From Archivesica marissinica (taxonomy: Eukaryota; Mollusca; Bivalvia; Venerida; Vesicomyidae), in contig CM026400.1 in assembly GCA_014843695.1 (NCBI GenBank), forward strand, positions 43,554,074 through 43,618,073: a stretch of DNA of 64,000 nt. Direction: 5' to 3'. The position numbers were made by a program, and so were the translations under genes. The notes under the pieces were generated by a model. It worked only from the letters and a program-made list of their open reading frames with translations, did no database searches and had not been told where the DNA came from. Shown in pieces: positions 31,523 to 43,076 of this stretch. Every line of letters starts with the position of its first letter. Position 1 is the first letter of the stretch.

Positions 31523-32310
31523 ACTCACTCATTGTTTACTAAAGTTGTATTAGTTATGTAGAATATTGCTCTCCTGCTGGAGGAAAATAAGTATAGGATA
31601 TAAGCCGAAAACGACCCAATATGTAAAATATTGGACTGTGTGAGATGCGTATATTTACATATTTTACCTAATACACATTTATATAGCAAGATCCTACACA
31701 TTGAAATTGTTAACTTCGTACATTTACGTGTAGGATTTAATATATACTCTGACCTTTTGAAAGCAGTCCAATATTAATAATACTGGACTACAAGTACAAA
31801 GGTATTACGTCACGACAGTGTTTTAAATATATATATAGCAATAAATATTAAGCAGTTGAACATTATAATTATATAAGCACGACTCAACAATCAATTTAAA
31901 ATAAAATGTTACCTGTAAGAAACGTAATCAGCTAAGACGTATGGAAGTTAGAAAACCATACCAGTTGTTCCGTAAATACATCGGAGAGTAATGTCGGGTA
32001 GGGACAATACTTGTCAAGTTTTCTTCTATAGCCTTGTTAACATGTTCTCTGTCATGCTTCAGCAACATCATGAACTACCGGGTTCAAATCATGCTTAGTG
32101 AAATATATTATTGTAACTATTGACCGAGTCTCTTTTTAAATAATTTAAATGTTTAATATTCAATTACGCCTCGATGTAAAACGACTTGTCTACACCTGCT
32201 GTCATCCAGGTATTTAATCCCGTTACATGTGTTCAACGATTGTAAAGCAATACAATGCATCGTTTGATTGGTTTACAATTCATATAACTTCCCATTATAG
32301 TCATCTCATC
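31523..32310. other. No feature recognised
   Basis: AT-rich spacer without supported gene or repeat. Confidence 0.5.
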
Positions 32311-32545
32311 CACACATCAATCCAGGGATCGCAGGTTCGATGCCCATCTGACACTAATACAATTAACAGTCTTTCAGATGGGACTTTAAACCGAGGTCTC
32401 GTGTCGTCTCGTATCCTTGGAGGATAGTGCAATGATACAGACAGAGACCCATTCCAGAAACTCATCTGGTTATTGTACGTGCACGGTGTAAAGCACCGAC
32501 ACGAGACCTCGGTTTAAAGACCCATCTGGAAGACTGTTATCGGAA
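32311..32545. mobile_element. Two S2 fragments in inverted orientation (hairpin)
   Basis: A plus-strand fragment (B box to 'accgaggtctcgtgtcg', 32311-32406) meets a minus-strand fragment (32410-32545) that contains the same segment reversed ('cgacacgagacctcggttta'). The arms 'cagtctttcagatgg...' and '...ccatctggaagactg' can pair around a ~95-nt loop. Confidence 0.85.
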
Positions 32546-32689
32546 GAATGTAGTACCAATGCTATTTATACGTAAACTATATGTTCCCAGCATATCTCAC
32601 AACAGATCGGTGTCCGTGGTAACGAGAGGACGCCATGCATACAAGACCAATATTCTTCATCTTACTGACCAATGCCACTCTTATACTTC

Positions 32690-32950
32690 GAAACGGAGGT
32701 TTCTGCAGCCAAGTGGTTAATGTTGTTGACTTCAATTCACTTGCCCCTCACCTATGTACGTTCGAATCCCACTGGGGTTTCGAATATAATCATGTGTGGA
32801 AGCTTTCCAACTGGTGTGCGTACTGCTAGTGGTTCTACACAGGAGTCCGTCCGTGCCTGAAAGATTGGGGCACCCCGGGTCGCACCCTGCGTCAGCTGCG
32901 CTATTAAAGTGCTTCTCAGTTAGAAGTGGAAGTATCTTAATATTAATAAC
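32690..32950 (+). mobile_element. SINE-like element, family S6
   Basis: The tRNA-like head 'agccaagtggttaatgttgt' with B box 'gttcgaatcccac' is followed by body 'ccaactggtgtgcgtactgc' and 'tcgcaccctgcgtcagctgc'. Only one copy is in the window, so its ends are uncertain. Confidence 0.6.
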
Positions 32951-33042
32951 AACTAACAGTTGGGCATAACAACTAACATTTGGGCATAGCAACTAACATT
33001 TGGGCCATTTGGGCATAACAACTAACATTTGGGCATAGTCAT
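32943..33042. repeat. 21-bp repeat, about 4 copies
   Basis: 'aacaactaacatttgggcat' is repeated with one 13-bp insertion. Confidence 0.85.
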
Positions 33043-33668
33043 ATTTTATTATAACCGTTAGAACCACATTTGGTCATAGATTTATATTATTATATCAAGT
33101 TGTAAAAGCGGACCATATTACACTTGTCCTAATAATATTTGCAACACTTCCTCGTTAGATCTTTATACGTAAACCTGACTTGACAGTGTGTTCCTATATA
33201 CAAGAAACAAATCTACCATTGATAAATCTTCAATAAACAAAGGCTACAGCCGGTCTTTTGTATGGCTGTTATCCCTAACCAACTTTATATGAATACAATC
33301 ACCACGGAAGTAAGTCGAAGTAAATATCGTGACGTACTTCACATTGTTTTTGCTATGATTGATTTGTAGTGTTAATAATCAGTCATACAGGACATATAAT
33401 GCTGACAGTTGGCTGGTGATTTTCGGCGCCACTGGAATACATAATGTATTTTACAGGGAGGTGTTTTGTAAAGCCATCAGCGCAATAACAGACAAGTAGG
33501 CACACTGACACACACATTGCATTGTGGTCATCTTTGAAAATGCATATGTAAAATCATTCCTACAACCACAATTAAGCCTCATTTTGTTTGTACTAATCAT
33601 GTTGTGTTTAGCATGTAACCTGATATATCAAATAAAATGACCTCTTTGTCTGCCTGCTCACCCGCCCA
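33043..33668. other. No feature recognised
   Basis: AT-rich spacer. Nothing supported. Confidence 0.5.
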
Positions 33669-33747
33669 TCAGGAATGAGGTCTCGAGAGTGATTAATATA
33701 AAGTTGTATAAACTTGTTTTTTGCAATCGAACTAAAATAAATTTGCA
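33669..33747 (+). mobile_element. S5 tail fragment
   Basis: 'gaatgaggtctcgagagtga' then 'ttaatataaagttgt' and 'caatcgaactaaaataaat'. Only tail C and the end of the body remain. Confidence 0.75.
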
Positions 33748-33908
33748 TTTGACTTCTTACTAGAAGCGGATACTAGAAGAGTTACTAGAAGATGCATAGT
33801 TCATGTGGCTTGGTTTATTGCAAGCAATTGTTTAATGTGTCAATAGCTGTTCCATCTACGTAGATGACTGATGCTCCTTGTCCGTTCATACCTGAGAGAT
33901 AACGATGG

Positions 33909-34052
33909 AACAGTCAGCATACATAACATTACAGTACCGTTCAAGTCTACAGAAGTCGATATAATAGATATGTCAAGTTTGAACAGTCAGCATCCATAAC
34001 ATTACAGTACCGTTCAAGTCTACAGAAGCCGACATAATAGATATGTCAAGTA
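33909..34052. repeat. ~73-bp direct repeat, 2 copies
   Basis: 'gaacagtcagcatacataac' through 'ataatagatatgtcaag' is followed by a second near-identical copy. Confidence 0.88.
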
Positions 34053-34061
34053 AATCAAGTA

Positions 34062-34133
34062 TCTAAAATAACTAATCTCTTCAGGAGGCGGCGCTCATAT
34101 GGGCAACCGGTAGCGACGATAAATAAACTTAAA
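34062..34133 (+). mobile_element. S2 tail fragment
   Basis: 'taactaatctcttcaggagg' then 'gggcaaccggtagcgacgat' and 'aaataaactta'. The head is missing; this is 5' truncation as expected from target-primed reverse transcription. Confidence 0.82.
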
Positions 34134-34408
34134 AACACATAATCCCACAATGAGTTATATGTCTCCGCGGGTTATTTTGATAAATAGATTATAAATGATG
34201 CAATATGATAGTTTATCTATGATTACTTTAGGTAACTATATACTCATATACGTATGTTTTAATTTAATGGCTGTGTCGTGTACTGTTTCTTTAGAATGCC
34301 GTTATTATTATTACTATAAGGCGTAGCATGTCAATTTCATTCTTTGTAGTTCGCATTAACCAGTTAATCGGATTTTGTGAAAGAGTTTAGCTAAATTATG
34401 AACGTTTA

Positions 34409-34460
34409 TTTATTTTACGATAGTGAGAATTGTGACAGCTTATATTAATCACTCTCATTA
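34409..34460 (-). mobile_element. S5/S3 tail C fragment
   Basis: 'cttatattaatcactctc' on plus with preceding 'tttattttacgatagtgag': a diverged tail C only. Confidence 0.55.
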
Positions 34461-34701
34461 TTTGGCAATCAACACTGGCCCGAATTGAGCTTCCGTTTGT
34501 TTTCCGTATTCCAATGTATTCCGTATTCAAACGTGATTTTTTTAAACTGACCGAATGTCCCTCTGAATGTGTTATGTCCAATGTATCACTGAATGCTTTC
34601 CGTTTGCTCTCTCATTGTTTTCAGAATAGACCGAATATAGAATCGTAAACAGTCTAATCTATACTACAATGACATTAGACATTGGATTGTCTTAAACAAT
34701 A

Positions 34702-34935
34702 TAGTTTATACAAATTTAGTTTAGCTCGATTGCGAAACAAGTTATTACAACTTATATTTATCACTCTCGAGACCTCATTCCTGAATGGAATCCATCGCCA
34801 TGACTGGGAGAGAGAAGAGGCAACGTACAATTTAAATGCATTGCCTAAGGGCACAATCGTAACGGCTCCAGCGGTGCTCGAACACCGGACCTTTCGCACC
34901 TGAAGCGATCGCGCATCCACTGCGCTATCACGACT
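34702..34935 (-). mobile_element. SINE family S5, full length
   Basis: The full tRNA head on minus ('gtcgtgatagcgcagtggat', B box 'cggtgttcgagcacc'), body 'ccttgcctaagggcacaa', tail C. It is the most complete S5 copy in the window. Confidence 0.86.
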
Positions 34936-35107
34936 TAATACCTTTGCTCCTCGTTACATGTGACTTTAAGTTTAGCTACCCGCATCCTAGTGTACATAAT
35001 GTCGTCATGTCGAGATCCAATGTCGTTAAATGCTCGTTCATCAAAAGCATTGTCTTCAATATACATTGACAGCCTATAAAATCAAGCATATTCGATCACT
35101 GTAGTCA

Positions 35108-35190
35108 TACAGACGGATCTGTAGTCCAGTTGTTAACACATTGGACTGGTATTCCAGGTATCGCAGGTTCGATCCCCCGACTGACCCTAA
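35108..35190 (+). mobile_element. S2 head leading into a triplet array
   Basis: The head 'ctgtagtccagttgttaaca' through 'gatcccccgactgaccctaa' is intact. At 'taaaa' the body is replaced by the CAA/CAG array. Confidence 0.84.
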
Positions 35191-35229
35191 TAAAAACAAC
35201 AACAGAAACAACAACAACAACAACAACAT

Positions 35230-35264
<35 letters not shown>

Positions 35265-36188
35265 ACAAAAACAGTAACAACAGCAACAACAGCAACAACA
35301 ACAGAACATCATCAGCAACAACAACAACATCAGCAACAACAACAGCAACAACAGCAGCAACAACAGCAGCAACAAAAACAGTAACAACAGCAACAACATC
35401 GACAACAACAGCAACAACACCAACAACAGCGCCAACAACAGCAGCAACAACAACAGCTACAACAACAACATCAGCAACAACAACAGCAACAACAACAACA
35501 GCAACAGCAACAACAACAGCAACAAAAACAGTAACAAAAACAGTAACAGCAACAACAAAATCAACAGCAGCAACAAAAACAACAACAAAAACAGTAACAA
35601 CAGCAACAACAACAACATCAGCAGCAACACCAGCAACAACAACAACAGCAACAACAATAGCAACAGCAGCAACAACAACAGCAACAAAAACAGTAACAAC
35701 AGCAACAACTGCAGCAACAGCAACAAAAACAGTAACAGCAACAACAAAAACAACAGCAGCAGCAACAACAACAAAAACAGTAACAACAGCAACAACAATA
35801 GCAACAGCACCAACAACAGCAGCAACAACAACAGCAACAAAAACAGCAACAACAGCAGCAGCAACAACAACATCAGCAACAACAACATCAACAGCAGCAG
35901 CAACAAAAACAGTAACAGCAACAACAAAAACAACAAAAACAACAGCAACAACAGCAACAACAGCAACAACAGCAACAACAGCAACAACAGCAACACAAAC
36001 AGTAACAACAGCAACAACAAAACAACAGCAGTATCAACAACAACAGCAACACAATCAACACCATCAACAGCAACAAAAACAGTAACAACAGCAGCAACAA
36101 AAACAACAGCAGCAACAACAACAGCAACAAAACAGTAACAACAGCAGCAGCAACAACAACAATAACAGCAGAAACAACAACAACAATT
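35190..36188. repeat. ~1-kb (caa)n/(cag)n microsatellite
   Basis: Nearly pure mixtures of caa and cag triplets, interrupted by 'aaaaacagtaacaacag' and 'aacatcagcaac' type units. Long frames (poly-Thr/Asn/Gln on plus, poly-Leu on minus) are artefacts of the triplet period; there is no start context or splice evidence. Confidence 0.96.
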
Positions 36189-36292
36189 ACTTTTATTAGT
36201 GTCAGGTTACATATATAACAACATAACTAATTAAGCGTTATTATATTGTGGGTATACATATATGATATTTATTATCTGGGGACAGTAATTGT

Positions 36293-37215
36293 TTACAGCG
36301 ATTTACATAGGTCAATAGACATACAATATAAGATATAGGTAACTAGTGTTTGTGTAAACTATATCATGTACTATTGATTTACATAGGTCAATAGACATAC
36401 AATATAAGATATAGGTAACTAGTGTTTGTATAAAATATATCATGTACTATTGATTTACATAGGTCAATAGACATACAATATAACATATAGGTAACTAGTG
36501 TTTGTATAAAATATATCATGTACTATTGATTTACATAGGTCAATAGACATACAATATAAGATATAGGTAACTAGTGTTTGTATAAAATATGGCATTTACT
36601 ATTGATTTACATACGTCAATAGACATACAATATAAGATATAGGTAACTAGTGTTTGTGTAAACTATATCATGTGCTATTGATTTACATAGGTCAATAGAC
36701 ATACAATATAACATATAGGTAACTAGTGTTTGTATAAAATATATCATGTGCTATTGATTTACATAGGTCAATAGACATACAATATAAGATATAGGTAACT
36801 AGTGTTTGTATAAAATATATCATGTGCTATTGATTTACATAGGTCAATAGACATACAATATAACATATAGGTAACTAGTGTTTGTATAAAATATATCATG
36901 TGCTATTGATTTACATAGGTCAATAGACATACAATATAAGATATAGGTAACTAGTGTTTGTATAAAATATATCATGTGCTATTGATTTACATAGGTCAAT
37001 AGACATACAATATAACATATAGGTAACTAGTGTTTGTATAAAATATATCATGTACTATTGATTTACATAGGTCAATAGACATACAATATAAGATATAGGT
37101 AACTAGTGTTTGTGTAAACTATATCATGTACTATTGATTTACATAGGTCAATAGACATACAATATAAGATATAGGTAACTAGTGTCTGTATAGAATATGT
37201 CATGTATTATTGATT
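36293..37215. repeat. 76-bp minisatellite, about 12 copies
   Basis: The unit is 'tgatttacataggtcaatag' + 'acatacaatataagatatag' + 'gtaactagtgtttgtataaa' + 'atatatcatgtactat'. Units with 'taagatatag' and 'taacatatag' alternate through the middle, giving a 152-bp dimer. Confidence 0.95.
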
Positions 37216-37484
37216 TGATTTTTGCAACTTTCGAGCAAAAACTTGAAAATAAACAAAGCGGCAAAAAGGTACAGAATATTGGGGATATACCTTTAATAAT
37301 AAATAAAAGGTAGATTGGAACACGGGAAACACACAATTCTCATGGAAATAAGGTGGTTTGCTGCAGCGATTGATTAGTTGAGATAGTTCATTCATTTATG
37401 AGTCTAGTTATTCTGAATAATTATATATGAGCTGTCTTATATAACAACAATCAATGTGATGTTAACGACACACAGCAGTATGTT
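37216..37484. other. No feature recognised
   Basis: Spacer without supported gene or repeat. Confidence 0.45.
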
Positions 37485-37562
37485 CTCAAAAACCAACAAT
37501 AACCAATCTCTGCAGGAGGCATCGCTACTGTGGGCATCCTGTAGTGACAATACATAAACGCA
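37485..37562 (+). mobile_element. S2 tail fragment, diverged
   Basis: 'ccaatctctgcaggaggcat' then 'gggcatcctgtagtgacaat' and 'acataaac'. Head absent. Confidence 0.65.
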
Positions 37563-37626
37563 TTGCACATGAACACACACACAAATGCCCTCCAATGACA
37601 AGCATTAGTTACTTTGTAAGTTTTGT

Positions 37627-37880
37627 TTTTATTTAAGTTTATTTAACGTCGCTATCGGTTGTCCATTTGAGCGACGGACAATTTACATATGGTAACAACA
37701 CCTTTCCTGGGCAGGCTCTAGCGGTTAATCAGTACTTGGTGCACCAACCTCCGTAGGAAACTGCCAACGTGTTCATATAAATGAGACGCGATCTGAGCGG
37801 GGCTCGAACCCGTGACCATCAGTGATGATATGTTACAGTGGTATACAAGTCCGCTACCGTAACCACTCGACAATGGAGTA
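37627..37880 (-). mobile_element. SINE family S1, tail B
   Basis: Tail B at the left ('gtttatttaacgtcgctatc'), body 'cctttcctgggcaggctcta', B box antisense 'ggggctcgaacccgtgacc', head ending near 37880. Confidence 0.85.
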
Positions 37881-38299
37881 TTGTAGCGGACGTATTAATT
37901 ATATGCGGAACTACACATGTTGGTTTGACAAACATTCATTCCATTTTAGTCTTTTATGAACTCATCGTCAAGGCATCAACATTATGGTATCATATTGCTG
38001 CTTTTGTGGAAGATAGAGAATGGTTTCCCATTCTAGCCTGGGTGCCAGTCTGTCGATGTTTCACTTTTTAACTTCTGGCAAAATGACATGATCAGAAACT
38101 GAATACGGCCCAATTAATAGTATCGGTGTTAAAATATATGTATTTGACTGACCAGGCAAAATCTATCGACGCCTGCTCTCAGGCTAAGCAATCTCGTCAA
38201 CTATATTGGAACTAGCCTGACATGTATCATCTCCTTAGATATAAGACATATTGAAACAAGCACAGCAACTGAACTTGAAAAGTCACTCAAGCTAGCTAT

Positions 38300-38480
38300 A
38301 CTAGAAGACATAGAAAACGCACACCTACATTATATACTAGAGGACATAGAAAACGCACACCTACATTATATACTAGAGGACATAGAAAACGCACATCTAC
38401 ATTATATACTAGAGGACATAGAAAACGCACACCTACATTATATACTAGAGGACATAGAAAACGCACACCTACATTATATG
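38300..38480 (+). repeat. 36-bp minisatellite, about 5 copies (left inverted array)
   Basis: The unit is 'gaggacatagaaaacgcaca' + 'cctacattatatacta'. It shares the ~28-bp core tatactagaggacata / gaaaacgcacac with the array at 38623, in opposite orientation. Confidence 0.92.
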
Positions 38481-38622
38481 ATTATTATTACATGAAAACG
38501 AAATACGAAGGATTCCGGCAAAGATATATCATATCTTTATTACAAAACACAAACTGAACAACTAAAAATATTCCAAAAATGTTAAAACTATGTATTTATA
38601 TAGTTATTGTTTTTCATGCAAA

Positions 38623-38910
38623 AACACACTTATCCGAAGTGTGCGTTTTCTATGTCATCTAGTATACATGTACACACTTATCCGAAGTGTGCGTTTTCTA
38701 TGTCCTCTAGTATACATGTACACACTTATCCGAAGTGTGCGTTTTCTATGTCCTCTAGTATACATGTACACACTTATCCGAAGTGTGCGTTTTCTATGTC
38801 CTCTAGTATACATGTACACACTTATCCGAAGTGTGCGTTTTCTATGTCATCTAGTATACATGTACACACTTATCCGAAGTGTGTGTTTTCTATGTCCTCT
38901 AGTATAGAAC
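38623..38910 (-). repeat. 48-bp minisatellite, about 6 copies (right inverted array)
   Basis: The plus unit is 'acacttatccgaagtgtgcg' + 'ttttctatgtcctctagtat' + 'acatgtac'. Read on minus it contains the core of the 36-bp array. The open frames of 105-119 codons come from the 48-bp period. Confidence 0.93.
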
Positions 38911-39394
38911 TAACCTCTGTGCCACTTCACTTTAATAATATACACGTATATATATTCAGACAGTGAACTATGAATTCTGGAGAATATATATACACGTGCA
39001 TCTTCTTCTCATTATTACGCAGAATTAATCATTAAAGATTAAATATAATGCCTAAATAACTGTTCTGCAATCTAGCTGTGAAAATAACAGTGGATATATG
39101 GCATGACGTAACATACATACATTATATAACTATCCGGAATATATCAACGACGTGTCTGTCTCTATCAACTCGAATTTCTTGCAACATCACAATTCTAATG
39201 AAGTTCCACGACAGATTTCCAGAGTTTCCAGTTACAAATAAGAAACAGATATTAATGTAATGTAATAAGGGTTTAGTTGACTATGTTTTCGATTTGGTGG
39301 GAATATTATCGTCTTCAACAATAATATTGGCGCGAACAGATTTCCATGTATGACTATAATTGACCAGTCGCCGCCTGCAAATCAAACTATTTAA
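38911..39394. other. No gene recognised
   Basis: AT-rich spacer. A 60-codon frame at 39078-39260 has no supporting features. Confidence 0.45.
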
Positions 39395-39501
39395 GAAATA
39401 ATAAGTATCAACCGTGGTATATCGCAGAATAACCCGAGTTTGAAGTTGAACGACAAACGAGGGTTATTCTGCGATATACCACGGTTGATACCTATTATTT
39501 C
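39395..39501. mobile_element. Near-perfect palindrome, 41-bp arms
   Basis: Arms 39395-39435 and 39461-39501 match at 40 of 41 positions ('caaccgtggtatatcgcaga' and its reverse) around a 25-nt loop. Related sequences lie at 39895-39925 and 46546-46710, so it is a dispersed element. Confidence 0.9.
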
Positions 39502-39894
39502 GATTCTAACACGACTTACTTCTAATAATTTTAAAGGAGTATTTTCTTCAAACGCCGCTGCATTTGGCTTTCGAAATTTCCTCCCGCGTAAGGGGTGATG
39601 ACGTTATTTTGTATGGAAAATATCAATCTAGTGCATAAATGAACAAAAGTTGTAACTGATCAATAATTTTATTTATGTTGTCAAATAAAAGTGTACAGAA
39701 TAGTAACTGAAACGTTACTTAACAGAAAAACAAGACGGACAAGAGATTATCTGATTCTAAAAATAGCTCACTTCCGTGAATTGCCACGGTATTTTTTACA
39801 AACATCACGTGACTTTCATTCATAAAACTGTACACGCATTGTATAGATGGAATAGCCAAAACACGATGCGCGCGCAGCATAGTTCAAGGTAGGT

Positions 39895-39925
39895 ATATCG
39901 CAGAATAACCCGAGGTAGATTTTAC
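39895..39925 (+). mobile_element. Half copy of the palindromic element
   Basis: 'taggtatatcgcagaataac' + 'ccgaggtag' matches one arm. No partner arm lies nearby, but 'gtcgtgttagaataatc' to the right resembles the flank of the 39395 copy reversed. Confidence 0.6.
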
Positions 39926-40262
39926 TCTACAAGTAGGTATGTTATTAGCTGGGTCGTGTTAGAATAATCAATAATCCAATCAGATATCGTTATTTCTTAC
40001 ACCATCACGCAACGTTTATCTCTGTAATGTTCCTCCGACAAGCTAATGTGCCGAAGGATCATGCAAACAGTTCTGCTAGTCTTGTTGGGATGTTGACAAC
40101 CCATGGTGGCCAGAGACAAATAATTCCACTTGCTCCAAAATAATAACATATGCAATCTACTTACATCAAAGTGTTTTTTTATTATTATATACTGTTCGGA
40201 ATTTATTGAATCATCCCCTGACTATTATTATAAAAACAAAACACAAAAATACATTTCATTCC

Positions 40263-40513
40263 GCCTCCGTAGTCGAGTGGTTAAGGTCGCTGACTTGTAT
40301 ACCACTGTAACCTATCATATCTGATGGTCACGGGTTCGAGCCCCACTCAGACCGTGTCTCATTTATATTAAAAAGTTGGCAGTTTCTTATGGAGGTTGGT
40401 GCACCAAGTACTGGTTAACCGCTGGAGCCTGCCCAGGAAAGGTGTTGTTAGGTAAACTGCCCGTCGCTCAAATGGGAAACCGGTAGCGACGTTAAATAAA
40501 CTTAAATAAAAAA
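40263..40513 (+). mobile_element. SINE family S1, tail B, complete, with 12-bp TSD
   Basis: The best S1 copy: head 'gcctccgtagtcgagtggtt', B box 'cacgggttcgagcccca', body, then tail B 'accggtagcgacgttaaata'. It is flanked by acatttcattcc at 40251-40262 and 40514-40525, which fixes both ends. Confidence 0.93.
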
Positions 40514-40525
40514 ACATTTCATTCC

Positions 40526-40971
40526 CTTCCTCTTCTGTGCTCCCTGTACATCATTGAGGAAGTCTTCCTTTTCGTATACCGCTGAAATGATTTCATGATT
40601 AGCACAACATGCAACATGATACAGAAAAACGCAATTTACAATACTATAATGTAAATTTGTTTATAATTTAACCAATGCTTAAAGTGTAGTAACTACAATT
40701 CGCACAGGGTGGCAGTATATACGCTCAGGTGGACACCGGTATAACGCGCACTACAGAAGCCTGATGTTGACCAATCACAGTAGTCCTTGTCACGTGTGTG
40801 GTTTTCAACCGGGAACTTCGCCATCTTTTTTTGGAAGCAGAATTTTTCTATCTGCAATCTTCTGGATTTATGAGTATACCTTGTATCATTAATTATTATT
40901 TTCAGTTTTATTAGCTATTATTTAACTTGTTGCCTAAACATCCATAACCGGAGCGCGTTGAAATAGGCCAT

Positions 40972-41007
<36 letters not shown>

Positions 41008-41430
41008 CGTTCCGTCCTATATAGAACAACCTCTTGTCGAGTAGATGATAAAGAACATCACCGGTAATAATCCATCACCAGACTAATACACTGTTGCCGC
41101 AGTTAATTTTTAAACACCACAGTATTTGTAAATGTATTGAAATATCTTGCTTAAAATTATGCTATTAATTAGTATTAATTAGTATTATTGTGTGTCACAT
41201 TTCCTTCGCTTTGTCCTAGCAGGTATTTTCTCTAGCATTTTATGTCGTGCACAGTGGAGAAAATAGCAAAGCCGATGAGTAGGGAATTCAAGTTGAGTGA
41301 GTATATAGGTATTGCTTTGTTTACAACGCCGAGTTTGCCGCCTTTTCACGAAGACAAAGGAAAAGTAGATAAATCCAGCCGGTTTCCACAATCCCATTTT
41401 CAAAACTAACCCTATTCCGCCTCAACCAAT
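40526..41430. other. Spacer with (gtt)n and an unassigned frame
   Basis: (gtt)n lies at 40973-41003. A minus frame at 41185-41403 reads MKMGLWKPAGFIYFSFVFVK and later CARHKMLEKIPARTKRRKC. It is 72 codons, not repetitive, not recognised, and could be transposon-derived or chance. Confidence 0.35.
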
Positions 41431-41434
41431 ATAA

Positions 41435-41700
41435 TTATACCGTAGAAAGGGATTCTGCTGGGGGTATCAAGAAACAGGGTCCTGCACCAAGTAGCAGTGC
41501 AAATACTTGCACAGATGTGGTGGCTGCAACGGTAGTCATGGCGCATCGCACTGCTCCACACAATGGCCAAGATCCCAGCAGAAGGCACCTACAAGCACAC
41601 AGCCCCGAAATGATTTTCATGATTAACACAACATGCAACCTGATACAGAAAAATATTGTCTTAATTGTAGGGATGGCAACGAATAGCGATTTTGGCATTC
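41435..41700 (-). other. Possible decayed coding sequence, unassigned
   Basis: The minus strand has balanced composition with a protein-like run (GAFCWDLGHCVEQCDAP) interrupted by stops. It could be a dead transposase or gene fragment; no family can be named. Confidence 0.2.
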
Positions 41701-41728
41701 GAATATTCGGTCGGGAAGGCATTCGAAC

Positions 41729-41924
41729 ACAGATACAGACAGAAACCCATTCCAGAGCCTGCTCTGGTTCTGTTACGTGCACGGTGTACAGCACCGACAC
41801 GAGACCTCGGCTTGAAGTCCCATCTGAAAGACTGTTCATTTTATTAGGGTCAGACGGGGTATCGAATCTGCGACCCCTGGATTACCAGTCCCGCGTGTTA
41901 CCACTGGACTACAGATCCGCCTGT
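41729..41924 (-). mobile_element. SINE family S2, 3'-truncated
   Basis: Antisense body 'gcaccgacacgagacctcgg', head to 'ggactacagatccgcctgt'. Tail missing at 41729. Confidence 0.85.
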
Positions 41925-42188
41925 AAGGATTTGTTGCACGAGGTACTTTCATCATAATTGATAACTGCCTCAAACAAAATATAAAAACTTTTACATTATT
42001 ATATCTATTTCTATATATACCACGTTCATAGGTTGTCACTTCTAACAGTTTACTTTTGTTCGCTGAAGTTGGATAACCATGAGCTTGACCATTTATATGA
42101 CTTAACCCGTAACCGACCAATCACAACTAAAGTCGCATTTGCAAACATCATCCAGATCAGACGACACAGAACATGGCACAATACTCTG

Positions 42189-42241
42189 CTGTTTGCTATT
42201 CGGATAGTAGAGCTAAGACACTTATCTGAATAGCAAACAAC
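42189..42241. repeat. Short inverted repeat
   Basis: 'ctgtttgctattcggatag' and 'ttatctgaatagcaaacaa' flank a ~14-nt loop, a hairpin with ~17-bp arms. No known element recognised. Confidence 0.75.
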
Positions 42242-42370
42242 GTAGATCCTGATCAGACGCTGCTTTGCGTTTGTACATTTCATCCAAGTTAATTTGAACT
42301 TATATCTACGTATGATCATTCAGACAGTGGTGAGATAGAAGTATAGGAAGAGGTAATTATGAATGTTCCA

Positions 42371-42562
42371 TTTATGTCGAAGAAAAACCTTGCGGGACCT
42401 AGACATGTTTTCCTGGGCAAGCTTGATCGACATAAGCGGTTGACCAGTACTAAGCACTGTGTATGAGGAGCCTTGCTCAATGACACTACATTTGTTCCGT
42501 GACCGATATCGAACCTGGTACCCTTCAGGCCTTCTATTCCAAATATGGCGCTCTACCATGGG
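42371..42562 (-). mobile_element. SINE family S4
   Basis: It matches 21448-21643: 'aaccttgcgggacctagaca', 'agcggttgaccagtactaag', antisense B-box region 'gatatcgaacctgg'. The head is slightly degraded. Confidence 0.8.
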
Positions 42563-43076
42563 TGTCACACAATTAAATACACATTCCAGCTTTATGTCGT
42601 ATAACTAACATATCTTGAAATCTAAATCATCAAAGCATCAGTAGCAACATAGCTTTTTGTTGTTTTTGCAATACATTTGATGATGTTTGCTGTGCACACA
42701 TACATGGCCATTATAATACAGTATTGCGCGCGATGTAATCCGTTTAGAGTGTTCATCACTGGAGCATGGACGTCACACAGGGTCACGTCACACATACAGT
42801 GAGTGACGCGCCATCACAATGAAGTCACATTGGAAAAAAGAGAACGATGTATTTGTTTAAAATGTTTTAATAAGATACTGTATTATTAGTCTCCTCTGCA
42901 TCATTTACGTGCACGGTTTTGAGTCTTATCCGAAATACTATGATGTGAGTCATTTTAGTATGGTATAGTGATGAGTTTAACCTGCGTGTTAACCACTTGA
43001 CCGCTACATAATTGAAGTTGATTCTGATCACAAATCATTATTCACTTGTTTATAAGTAACCTCACGTATATAGTTG

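Noticed and set aside
32635..32860. Overlapping frames with a signal-like start (MHTRPIFFILLTNATLIL)
   Set aside because: Most of the frame runs through the S6 SINE-like element; the hydrophobic start is probably chance.
35141..36085. 314-codon Thr/Asn-rich frame and 187-codon Leu-rich frame
   Set aside because: They come from the CAA/CAG triplet array. The array starts inside a SINE head, so this is not a gene.
38590..38966. Frames of 105-119 codons with repeated RSVRFLC / HVHTYPKCAFSM
   Set aside because: 48-bp periodic array translated in two phases; no independent evidence.
40263..40340. tRNA genes at this and similar sites (21906, 30948, 43077, 34870)
   Set aside because: A and B boxes are present, but acceptor stems do not pair and SINE bodies follow. 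These are SINE heads, not functional tRNA genes.
41185..41403. 72-codon minus frame as a gene
   Set aside because: No recognised domain, no splice or expression support. It is mentioned only as an unassigned frame.
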